From the NCBI RefSeq assembly GCF_032854445.1, contig NC_088304.1:28899732-28963731 (forward strand): 64,000 bases of DNA, read 5' to 3'. Below, in pieces: positions 36,401-48,500 of this stretch. The position numbers and the translations under genes are program-made. The stretch is from Liolophura sinensis (lineage: Eukaryota; Mollusca; Polyplacophora; Chitonida; Chitonidae). Numbering within the stretch: position 1 is the stretch's first letter; the number at the start of each line of letters is the position of its first letter. A model generated the notes under the pieces. That model was not told where the DNA came from and did no database searches. It saw only the letters and a program-made list of their open reading frames with translations.

Positions 36401-37194
36401 ATCTAACCTAGCATTAATTTCTCTTTGTTGCCTGGTTAATGCATGAAATTTTTGCTCCCCAGGATTTTATGTATTTTGATGGTTTCCATGCCAACAAACC
36501 TTGGCTGCAGGGTTTCTTCAGCATCCGTGTTGGCATGGTTATCAGTTTATACTACCACTGTGATGAGTTTTCTGTACGTAATCTGTACTGCTGACTCGTT
36601 TGTTGTAGATTGTGTTTGTTAGATGGGCAGGTTGACAGAACCTGGGCTTTATACAGTGTACATTTGGTTATTTATGAAAAGCTTGTTATCTCCCTTTGTT
36701 GTTGTTGTTTTGTTTTTTTTTTGTCGTGTCTATATATGTATTTTTGTCAGTATATATATGCAGTACATAAAGCAAACTGTACATTTATTGTAAGCATTCT
36801 TTTTAAATGTATTTTCAACTCTTTTTCTGCTCTTTGTAGAATTTTATGAAGTATTTTAGTGCTTTGTACATGCCTCGGCTCATTCTAGCTACACAGTCAC
36901 AGTCAGTGATCTCTCTTTGTATGGTATGTACCATGTTAAGCTCTATGTTGCATTATTAAGGGCCCCTATCTGACATTATTGTTACGCATTGCAAACCTTG
37001 CACATGGCATACTCTTTTGTATGCACATAGCAACACATTTTATAATTTTGTTTTTTATTTTTTGTCTTTCTTTTTTTTGGGGGGGGGGGAGTGCTGCCAG
37101 CATTCAAGTGAAATAGAACATATGCATATTGCAAACCCTGTGGAAACAGATGAAATGAAAAGCAACCTTGAATTGTGGCCACATATATATTTTT

Positions 37195-37221
37195 GGGGGT
37201 GGGGGTGGTGGGGGGTGGGGG
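37195..37221 (+). other. G-quadruplex candidate
   Basis: Four G runs of 5, 5, 6 and 5 separated by T, TGGT and T. A further run of 11 G lies at 37079-37089. In the intergenic stretch after the clathrin-like gene. Confidence 0.7.
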
Positions 37222-40200
37222 TTTATATAGCAAATAGCAAACTATTGTAAAAGCAATGTTTTCAGTTTCACATTTTTACTTATTTCTCAGTAAATTTTCA
37301 GAAGCCACATATCTGATTGTAAAAGTTCAATTCCCACGGCCTTCCTTTTGGCAGCCATACTGGAGCAAAACTGTCATCCAAGCCCATGTTAATATTGCTC
37401 CCTGTTACAAATGGCTGATAAGTTCTTGCTCAGTTAAGATGATGATGATGTCAACAGTCAGCAGCAGTGAGGTCAAATTCTAAAGTTCAGTTCTGCTTTG
37501 CTTATCTGGTTGTGAATGAACTGTATGCAGGAGCTCATATTTATCTGCCAAATGTTTTTGGTATATTTCGTCAGAACGTTCACATTTTCTGTGTCATTCT
37601 GGTCAACCGATCCCTGTAAAACGGGGGACACCCTAGACAGATTTCTTTGAACAGGCATATTTTTTGAATTTCTAAAAATTTGGTTATTGTGTCCAGGCCT
37701 GGAATGGCATATTTTGCAGGCAATCTGGTCCGCTGCGAAATTTGCTGTTATCAAACATGTCAGATACCACTGGAAGCATAGGCTGGTCATTCCACTCTGC
37801 CCTTGTCATGCGTCCACTCCAGTGAATTTGGATGATCGAGACAACTGAGCTGAGCAATCGGACAAGAAACTGTGTTAACCTGATATTTTGTCCGTGTCAC
37901 ATGATTTACTAGATGATGTGACTTATATTTACTGACTATAACCGATGGAAACAATTTGCCTTGTGTACCTGTAAACTTTGTCCCTACAAACGAATATACC
38001 TGCCAAGCTTATCAAACTGCGACTCCCTCTTTGGCAGTTAGCTAGCTTTATGAGTTTCTCCATTCAGTACAATGCCTTGAATAAAACGCTCTACATGTAT
38101 TGTGTAGTAGATGTAGTACAATTTCAGTATATTTGTTCTGTTCATGTACACCAAAGATCCGTGAAGAATGTAGCTGTGTGTATTCAGCCTTATACTTACT
38201 TCCAGTGTTAGAAACTGCGAGTTATGAGTAAATATCAATGTTACTTGTATTTATGTATTGTCAGATTGCTAACAACATATATAGCCTTCATCCGATTGTC
38301 ACCTTGCGCAGTAGTTGGTGATGGATTTATGAAGTAATATACTATGGTGTTATTTGTTATGTACCAGGGTATTTGTGATTACTACGGTACTCGAAGCTTA
38401 ACCATTCTGTATGCCCTACTACATGTGTCTGGGATGAAGACGGATGCGAGTCTTAATGCCAGGTACTCTTAGATTGAACTACTGTGGTAATATTTGAAGG
38501 CAATATTCACTACTGGTACTATTTTAGTTAGTTATTCACGATAAAGGATAGCTTTTTGATACTTTTATTTTAATAGTTGAATACCTGAGGATAATACTGA
38601 GTTTAGCCCCTGATATGCTTATACTGAATATAGATTTTAGATTTTATTCTATTTTATTGCAATACATGATGGTACAGTGTATTATAAATGTTGCCTGATG
38701 CTAATTGCTAATTGAGTATAACTTGATGGGAATTTGTATTTAAGTTTGATGATCATAGGAAAATATGTACAAGAACAAACAAGAGTGATGTCCCTTTGTT
38801 GCATCACGATTCATGAAATGTAACCGTTAAATGGTGATTGAAGATGTTTAGTGTTTAAGCTGCTAGCTGATTGAAGTTCAAAACTCTTATCACTGAAAGT
38901 AAGAAAAGATCTATTACATCCTGTGACTTGTCAAAAATGATAGGCTACTTTTGAGGACATCAGTTTAGTAATCACTTGTCTGGCAGTGTTCTGGAAGCAA
39001 AAATGACAACTCTTTCCAATCAAGAATTTCTAAACTTCATACACAACTCAACTACTCCATTTTCTCCATCGTCCCTAATTTTTGGAATAAGTTTTGCTGC
39101 AAGTTTTTTCACATCTTCGAACTTCACACTCCCCCATTGTAATGGCCATGTTTTATGGATATTTTCTGTCAGTTGTTTAATTTGAATCAACTTCATTGGC
39201 TTAGTAACTCCTTTAATCTAGCCAATGCGCAGTCAAGAGCTATGAAAGCCAGACCTTTAAATCCATTAGTAAATGTGTGTACCCTCAAAGCTGAAGACTG
39301 AGAAGCTTATTTGTACTAGAATGTGTTACATGTCATGATCTCCTATAGAGTGTAAAGCCAACCATTGTACAGGGTATGGTAATGTTACTACTTGTACTAA
39401 AGACTATGACGTAGATCATATATATTTACATTAATGTAGAGCCTACGTAATATAGCTTTTGGGTAAGAATTTCTTTTCGGGAAAGTAACCAGAATGTGCC
39501 TAAGCTTCAAATATGATATTGTCCTGTGTTAAAACTCAGTGTTACGCCCATTTAGCTCTGTGTTATTTTATCCCCTCCTGGTCCTTTCGACGAACCTGGA
39601 TGATCAAAGCTATGAATAGTCAACTTGAGTGTACATCACAGTACCAAATATACAGGTACACCAGGCGTTCACAATTCAGAAGTGTTTCTCTTACATATAT
39701 ATATATATAAACCTGCATTTACACTCACAATTTACCTCACCCCCTCCTATTCTCCACAAGGATCGACACAGAAATACAAGTATTTGCACATAGTTACTCC
39801 ACAGTCACTGTGTAGTCTTAATAGGCCTGTACTTGTTGGAATTTTAATGGCATATATATGTGTAAGATCTTTTATACATACTGTATAGATAATGTATCTA
39901 TGTATAGTGTGCTTTTTGCTAGCATATGTAGGTTTTGCCATTTGCTAATTGGTTATTATATATATTATGTACAATACATATGTTTTTGCTTGGTATGCCT
40001 TGCTCTTGGTGTGTATTTTCTTCAGTTCATTCACAGTTAATTTAAACATTCTATGACTTGCATCCAGCCACTCTTCATACATGTATGTGTAGGCCTACTG
40101 TAAATCGTCACCCTTTTCAATCTCTAAACCACTTTTTTTTAAGTGAAATTTATGCATGCAATGACTTGCAATTAAAAATGACACTAAAAATGAATCATTG

Positions 40201-41119
40201 GTGTCACTAAAGATGCAAGATTCATAAAATTGTGCCAATGATTTCTCCTACACTCCAAGTTATTTCAGAATGTTTCAAAACATTGGTTGCAGAGGTGGTT
40301 GAAAAGGTAGAAGAGTTGGGGTACTCCAAAAGGGCACTGGCTTAACGTGTTTGATTATGGAAATGTGTACCTACAACAGACTCATCAATGCAATGGTTCA
40401 ATTTCAAGACCAGTCAAGTTTTAAAATTGGCAACCTTGGAAGATGTCCTTCCCTCTCCTGATGTTCATCATCATACTCCTTACAGCGCATGTCTCACTCC
40501 CTACCCTTGCTACTAGGAAGTTCTTTTCGGTACTGGGCATTTCTTTTTGGCTACTGGGAAGTTCTTTTTGGTTACTGCTGTTGTCAGTTCCAGAAAGCTG
40601 CTCTGTTCCTCCTTTTCTCCCTCAATATGCCCAAGACACACTCACACTCTCAGACTCAGACCCAAGCTTACATGTGTAACTCTTGGAACCCATTTTGCCA
40701 CCTTGGCAAATGGATAACAAAATTCAAAATAACAGTCTGGAGCAGTGTTTACTTAGTATATAGATGAACCTGGGTTTCATTTATTCTTTTGCAGTATTAT
40801 GCAGTATTCCAGAATATAAATCTAGGTTTCATTCTGAGTGATTGATTGACTGATGTTTATAAACCCCAATGTCAAGAAACAAAGTGCCTGGTGTAAATCG
40901 TTGCGAAGTGCCTGGGAAATCTCCCAAATTAAAGCTGCAACCAGAACATCAAGAACGGGATTCAAACACGCAAACTCTCTGAAAATTAAACTAGACTGGG
41001 CGTTCAGCATACAGGGGATAAGACAATTAAAAGACTTGCCAGTATACAAATGCGTGGTGGGTGGAGAGAGTTTATATGTAAGATACAGTGATATTGATAT
41101 CTGGCACACCTCTACATGT

Positions 41120-41290
41120 TTCGGGAGGCCTAAAGGTTAGAGCATCTGGCACGGGTCGGGTCATACCAAAGAATTTAAAAACAGACTCGCCCTGCCACAA
41201 GAAGACACAGCATATGTACACCCACCGAACGACTCTTCGGCACATGATTGAAAAACTTAAACATGACATTAAACCACAAGCATTCATTCA
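41120..41290 (+). mobile_element. SINE fragment with tRNA-like head (third family)
   Basis: 'aggcctaaaggttagagcat' resembles an A box, and 'gggtcgggtcataccaaag' matches the complement of 60620-60645. Overlapping short frames on both strands come from this element. Confidence 0.65.
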
Positions 41291-41669
41291 TTCTACATGT
41301 TTCTTTGGTCAATGAAAACTCATTTTCTTCATGGAATATTTTTTTAGATACTTGATATTTATTAACTTAATAGATGACTATCAGCAGCTTGTGCATAAAC
41401 ACCTCTGTGGAAAAACTGAATAGTGAGACGTTGTATATGGGAATGGATTCCCATTCGAGATATTTATCCCATACATGTGGATTCTTGTCTGTTGGAGATA
41501 CAGTTATACATGTACAATAATCACCTTCAGACAAAGCTAACATGTGACAACACACACGTGCTTAGCATTTTTCACTTCTGGCTTAGTTCAGGCAGATTTC
41601 ACTGTTTGTGCCTGGATTAATGCACCGATACCACCATGACCACTGTCCATCTTCCAGGGTACTGTGACT

Positions 41670-41748
41670 AGGCTGTTTTACGCTGTGCTGAAGAATATTT
41701 CACATATACAAAGGCAGCCAGCATAATGGTGGGAGACCTACATGTATG
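41670..41748 (-). mobile_element. SINE (family 1) fragment
   Basis: About 80 bp with 'gctgttttacgctgtgctga', 'gaatatttcacatataca' and 'agccagcataatggtggga'. Confidence 0.75.
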
Positions 41749-42059
41749 ACATTCGCCATCTGCAGTGTCAGCGTGTCAAGTTCTGTCACTTTTCCCGTGC
41801 GATGGCTCTTCAAGCCCAGGACCTGTAATATCATCCTTCAGGAACAGCCTGATAAGAACTGTTTGTGTAGTGTCTCACTCGTCATTTCCTTGTGTTGTGG
41901 AGTATACACCCGGAGCATGGATGTCTCACTCAACAGCCTTGACCACAGCTCTGATGTGGCTGTCCCAATTTCCAGGTCCCTTGTACATCAGATTGGATGA
42001 GTGAAATGGAAAACCCTAACTAGTAGATACAAATGTGAATATTTCCACCAAAAGTTGAT

Positions 42060-42500
42060 CTACAGAAGGATCCATTTACTCATGTCAGTGTCCATTTCCC
42101 ATGGCTGGGCTATAGAGCAACATTTCCATCAACAGTAAATCTGGATGATCATGCCTGTGTCACTGTCCATTTTCCAGGGAACGGACATGCCACTATGGTT
42201 TTACTACCAGGATCTGTAACATGGATATTTCCATGAACAGTAAACCTGGATGATCACGCCTGTGTCACTGTCCATTTTCCAGGGCCTAGATATGTCACTA
42301 TGGTTTTACTACCAGGATCTGTAACATGGATATGTCCATTAGGAGTAAATCTGTATGATCACGCCAGTGTCACTGTCCATTTTCCAGGGCCTGGATATGC
42401 CAATATGGTTTTACTACCAGGATCTGTAAGTAACATGGCTATTTCCATCAGCAGTAAACCTGGATGATAACACCTGTGTCACTGTCCATTTTCCAGGGCC
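42060..42500. repeat. 105-bp array overlapping the MED21 stop codon
   Basis: The motif 'cactgtccattttccaggg' occurs at about 42161, 42266, 42371 and, inside the last MED21 exon, at 42479. A degenerate copy lies at about 42089 and another at 41638. Between them run near-identical stretches containing 'ttttactaccaggatctgta' and 'aacctggatgatcacgcc'. On the minus strand the shared motif is the final coding segment (LENGQ-stop). Confidence 0.9.
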
Positions 42501-45500
42501 TGACTTTGGAGCTGTGCCTGGGCAATGGCATGAAGGGCCTGTTCTATCTGCTGCAGTAATGCCTCTCCCTTCTCCACCACGTTCTCTAGCTTCTTAGCAG
42601 CTTCCTGGTTCTCAATTTCTAACTGCCGCAAACTGGCCATCTAAAAACAAAATGGAAAAGACTAGAGACTCAATGCTGGAATAAGCCTGTTCTCAGAGAT
42701 CCAGTGACCAAAGGCAAAGATTTATCCCCTGGGGTCCACCAGAATTGTTCCTGATTACAGAGTGTATAGTGGGACCACAGGGGAGTTTGGAGTTTAAACT
42801 CTTTTGTCCCTAAAGGTAAAAACACGTATAGTCCTTCTGTATCATGTGACCTGTCACAAAGAATATGCAACTATTTTCGATACCAAAACAAGGGCCCCTG
42901 AAACCTAGACAAACGATGGAGAAGATTGAAGAGCTGAGCATTCGTCAACTTGAGAATTTTTTGAAGGAAAATGGAGTCATTTTTCCGTTTGTGTATCCAG
43001 AAAACAACAAGACAGGTGATCGGTATATCAATGTCAACAAAAGTTGCCTAACAATTCTGACAGGTCATATGATGCAAGTCAATTTTTACCCTTACTGAGA
43101 AAAGAGTTTGCTCTGGAAACTTCCCTGCTGGATCCATCTTTATCCCTGTTTTGTGGATAATCTAAAGCACAGGCTGTGTACATATGAAAACATTTAGGGG
43201 TGAGTTACATGTACACACACACCATTAGGCTTTACGAAAATCAACACTGGTGTTTACATACAATGTACCAAATACATGGGCAATATAAACACAGCCACCA
43301 TTCCATCGCATTCACATTAAAAATTAAATCGAATCAAGAGGAAATATTTACTGAGAACTGAAAAATTTTCCACTGTTATACTTTATATTTTATTTTGTTG
43401 AAGCAGCTAGTGTGATGGAAGCATGATGCAAATGGCATACATGTAGTTATACCAACTTTCAGAAGAGTGGAGGTCATAAGAGTTTTTTGTTTTACCATCA
43501 CACTGCCCTTGCACAGGCCCCTGTGGGACACCACCTCACCTGTAATTCTGGAGAAGACTCCTCACTGGGCAGGGAATCGATCAACACATCAACATCTTTG
43601 GCACACCGTGCTATCAACTTGGCAAACAATGCAGCATAATCTAGAAAAAAATTTACAGCTATTTTCAATACCAAGATGTCTATGTTATTGTGACGACTCC
43701 ATAATCTTCCATAAAAATCCCCATTACTTTTACTGACATAAAAGTTCGTCCAGAAAAGTTATGTTTTACAGGCAAATAAAAGTCACAGAATATTACTTTT
43801 GGTGTTGAAATAAATTTTTTCCAGTAGGGTATTATTCTACCTTTGAAACAAACCTACAAATGCATTTTCAAGTTCAACACATGTGTAACTCTCAGAATCA
43901 GGAAAAATGAGCAACTACCATCAACAGTGAAGTTTCAACCCTGAAATAACTATTACGAGACCAGAGAAAATATTAGCTACCAAACCAGATGCTGATGGGA
44001 TTGGCTCTTTTGATGAGAGTCCACCAGACTCCACTTACATGCAGTGAATAACTTATTCATGGCAGATCTTAATGCAAGACCAAACTGCTACAAGGCACAT
44101 TTTTTTTTCTTTATTTTTACATTTTTTTTCTAGTCAGTGTCAAAATTATAGGTCATCCACAGTATATCAAAATTTGGTGAACTCTGAAAAAAAAAAAGCA
44201 AAGGTTCCTCAGTGATAGTTCAATGAAATAAATCACATCATCGATTCTCAAAAACAGCTGCATCAGTGTTCCTTTGAACTTTATAATTTGGCAAAAAAAG
44301 GGTTCAGGTGACCTTGAAAGAAACGGCTGTCTTCTAGGGTTATAGAAATAACTTATTCTTGAACAGCTAAAATCACATTATATCATAAGATGACATGATG
44401 ACATGGTGAATTTCCTCAGTGTACATGATTTGCTAACCTTGCACTGCAATATCTCAGTTACGCAACGAAAACAAAAACAGACAGTTAATTATGCCTTTCT
44501 ACACTATGTGCAATATGCATACCATAACGCCTCTATAACCTCAGATGCATTTTCAGAAATCATATTCCATAGCGCCTTGCGAGGGCTGTTGTCTTAAAGT
44601 CACACACTCTCTGTGGCGACTAAAGGATTACCGGTATTCGATCAGTGACAGCTGTCCACACCCCCGTCACGCTTCAGTGAGCCTCACCAGCCTGGCAAAG
44701 TTGGGAGAGAGGAGACAGATTGCCAGGGTTTTTAAGGGTTCACTTTTTGTGCCATTAAACGGTTGTATGAGGCAGAGATGGATTTGATGTTGTGATGAAT
44801 GTCAAGATGTAAAAGAAGAAAAACAATGATGTCGATGGAGCTGGACTAAGCATATGTTTGTAACGACCGGCATTTCGGCCCACATCAATGCTATATGCCT
44901 ACAAGTCCTGCATTTGGCACAATCAACATTTGCACCCTTTGATGAGTATGTGAAGTGGCCAGCGAATAACCAGTTCCTTCACTTTTGAGTCCATTATTAT
45001 CACAACATGTGGTGTGGGTCAGCTGAGAGTTGGGGGTTAGAGCCAAAAGTAGATGTTGTCTCATGAAAATCACTTTACACGGGACATGTCTATTTTTCAA
45101 ATTACTTCAAGGAAAATACTAAAATACTTCGCAAACGTCAAATGCAGTAAGAGGGAGATATTTTGGACAGAAATCCGTAAATAACACAGAGTAGAAGCGT
45201 TGCTAACCCGTGGTGACTTTACTTGATGGACACAACTGATACTGTGAGCCAGGGGCCGGTATCATAAAGCTTACTTAGCTAAATGAACTTTATATCTCTA
45301 CACCATAAGTTGTCATGGTAGTTAAGGGCTTACTTAGCCAAGTGAGCTTTATGAAACCGGCCCCGTCCCATGTCAGGTGTTGGACACTCCTGCTGATCAA
45401 GCCCTGCTTCCCGTCCCAAGTCAGGCATTGGACACTCCTGCTGATCAAGTCCTGCTGATCAATCCCTGCTGATCATTCCCTGATTCCCGTGAAGGTAAGG

Positions 45501-48500
45501 GTTTTATTGTTACGTTAAAAATAAAACCTTCATGTAGTTCTAAAGTTTTATCAAAGTAAGTAATCTTTCATTCACCAATATATGTACCTGTAGACCTGTT
45601 GATAATTTGGTAAAACTGTTTAAAAATATATTATCAGCGGGTTACATACAAGCTGTGAATTTGCCATAATATTTTAATCAGGCTTTTCATTGTGAGTCTG
45701 TTATCTGGTAAAAATTTCAGAAGCCTGTACCTGTAAAGTTTGTTCTGGTCAAGATGCTTTAGTTTAATTGCAGTCGGAATGAACTGAGTGAGGTTTCCAT
45801 GGGACGGGTGTTGAAGTACCTGTTGATGTATTTACTGATACCTTGTCATACCCTGCATCATTCGTAACTTTTGAGCATACCTTTAGAGTGATTAGTACAT
45901 AAATGCCTATGGGAAGTTGGCAATTCTTCTCTTTACTACAGACATTTATTCAGACACAGAACATGTATGTTTAGGTGTTGCATCTGGAAATGACTCCAGT
46001 GCCTCGCATATCCCAGATCTACAGGTGCCAGATGAAATCCACATGGTTTGCATTCTCGTCCAGGAACGGGGAAATCAGGCCTTTCATCTTTTCAGTTGGA
46101 TCTAACCAACTGAACTTTATCTACTTTCTGTCAAATTAGCGATGCATTTCACAGCAATACATAGTCTTCAGTTATCGATATTCTCTCATAGTCGTCTAGT
46201 ATGTAACCAGTGAGCTTTGAATTAAGGCTTTTAAAAGTGTTACAAAGTTCTGTTTATCTAATTTAATGGCATATATACCTGAATGTAAATACACTACTAT
46301 CTTTCTCTTGAAATACCTGTGGTAGTTTGTACAAACTATCTTTGTTAAAGTAATCTAAAAAGGTTGTGGCCTCCTTCTGACTGAGATTAGCTGTCAGATG
46401 TATGTCATATTCCCGCCAATAGACACGTGGTCAGTAATCAATGGAAAATCTGCCTACAAGTCAGGCCCTCAAGCTTTACTGCCACGGGTGTTTTATTCAC
46501 ATATGTAAGGCAACATTGTTAGTTCAATGATAAAATGACACTCATACATGTTCCATTCCTACATGGGCCCCATCAACGAGTGGCAAGGAAGACAAGTGGT
46601 CGGTAGATTCAAGACAATCCTGCAGATATAATGCCTGATGCGGTTGGGTGTTTAATGCTTCCCTGTAAATTAATGCCACACAACCATCGGCAATAAATAT
46701 TCGATAGCATACATGTAGTTTGTAGAACACAGCCAGAAAAACGACACGGTGAGTATGTAATTCTCTGTGTGTCTCAATTAGTGAGTGTCTGTAATTATTG
46801 AGAAGGTATGGTATACATTTGGCACAGTGGAGTCTTTTCTTTTAAGAAAGGCCTTACAGGAATCTCACAGAGATCTGCATGTATGACGCTCACCTTCCTG
46901 CTGTATTGCTGGTGATTTGGGCCCAGATTTCTCAAATCCCGGGAATGAACTTGGTGGTGCACACTGCTGTAAGACTCCAGTACTGTTACAGAAATGGTCT
47001 GCCATCTGAAATTACAGCGTTCAGGCACTAGTATTATTTATGTCCAAATGACACATGGATTGGCTGCTTGCACAGCAATGAAATGGTTGGTTATTTATTT
47101 ATGTATTTATCTGATTGGTGTTTTACACCGTACTCAAGAATATTTCTCTTATACGACAGTGGCCAGCATTACGGTGGGAAGAAACCGGGCAGAGCACGGG
47201 GGAACCCACGATCATCAGCAGGTTGCTGGCAGGCCTTCCCACTTACAGCCGGAGAGCAATGGTTGCTTACTGGTTTTTCCTTAATATTATTTTCATCCCA
47301 CAGGAGCTCTCATCTACTCAAACTCCACTCATGTTTCTCAACATATACAATACATGTACGTCAAGGACTGAATGTAGACATGCCTGTGGACATCCACACT
47401 TTCAAATTCTGAACGATTTTATTGATCAATGTCGCTTTCTGCTTTGTCACTGGTCAAAATTATTTCACCAGCTCCCGTCAAAACACAAATAGAAAATAAC
47501 CAATCAAATCCTCTAGAATTTGAAAGCATGGGATGTAGAACTGTGCTGTGTATCAGACAAATGAAGAAAATGTGGCCATATCTAACATGGATTGTGTCCA
47601 GAGGATATATTAGTTTGTGACAAACAACACAGCAAGATCATCAACGAACGGTGAGGTTGCTTTATTTGTTGTAATCTAATGTTACTTTGTGACTGAGATG
47701 GCAGTGTAAATTCAACAGAAATTCAAAAACTTTGGATCACTCCTTGTCACATAGTAGGCTAGTCCAGCTAGATGTGCTATATTAAAATTCTGACATTCAT
47801 CGTAACACTGAGTCCTTCCTTGCCTCTCAAAAGACTTGCCACCCATTTCCGAACGCTAACTCGATGAAACAGATCTCAATGAGTCCAGCACTGATGGCAC
47901 CTGACCTTACCTGCACTAAAAATACAAGATCTTTTTCATGTTATGGGTTGGATAAAGAAGACTCAAGTTGTGCTTATGCAGACAGCAATAGAAAACAAGT
48001 ATAACAGTATTTCGTGTCTAAACAAAATGGCCACCCAATGTTAAAAGGCCACCTTTTACCACTTCCATAGTGATTAGTAAGGCCTAGTTGTACAACATTA
48101 CGTCATGAAAGCTCTGCCGAAAAATACTTAGACTACAAATCCACTGGATACAAGATCGCCGAAAGCGACTCAAAAATTGACATTTTCTCATGCAATAACG
48201 TTGGGAGAACCGTTTTCTTCACCCACACCATTTGTTACTGCGGAAATCATGTGGGCTCTACCTTCTGATCCATCTTACAGAATCAGGGTGAGGGTATATA
48301 TACTGAATTCCAAAAGAAATGCGAATTGGAGAAATAGTATAAACTACAATAGACTATAGACTTCATTAAACATATTTCTCTTACACAACCAGACAATAAC
48401 TCAATTAAAAGCTCATCTACCCATGCTGTTGAAGAGACTTTGGATGAACCTCCGAGGAATGTTATTGTAAGTGTCAACGACAATGTTGCAGAAGTTGCAA

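Larger units (their letters stand above)
33472..42060. other. Gene-poor stretch between the clathrin-like gene and MED21
   Basis: Starts with the 3' UTR of the clathrin-like gene. I looked for exons encoding clathrin linker or leg repeats and found none. The longest frames (for example 40443-40767, with repeated 'agttctttttggtactggg') are low-complexity. SINE fragments lie at 41120 and 41670 and a G-rich stretch at 37079-37221. Confidence 0.6.
43641..46893. other. MED21 intron 2
   Basis: Intron between exons 3 and 2. It holds the MITE-like element at 45252 and the short tandem duplication after it; otherwise no recognisable features. Confidence 0.7.

Noticed and set aside
40443-40767. Frame starting with a hydrophobic, signal-peptide-like stretch
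   Set aside because: The hydrophobic part comes from imperfect repeats of 'agttctttttgg' and a second overlapping frame shows the same character; no homology or splice context.
40822-41140. Overlapping 95-codon frames on both strands
   Set aside because: They run into the SINE fragment at 41120, show no domain, and being open on both strands is typical of chance.
33472-42060. Possible continuation of the clathrin-like gene into leg exons
   Set aside because: I found no segment resembling the linker or heavy-chain repeats, and exon 9 ends in a stop within a well-bordered terminal exon.
42865-43098. Plus-strand frame with a SAP-like segment ([16 protein letters not shown])
   Set aside because: It lies antisense in MED21 intron 3, is short, and the resemblance is limited to one amphipathic helix pair. 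It may be a transposon remnant but I cannot support it.
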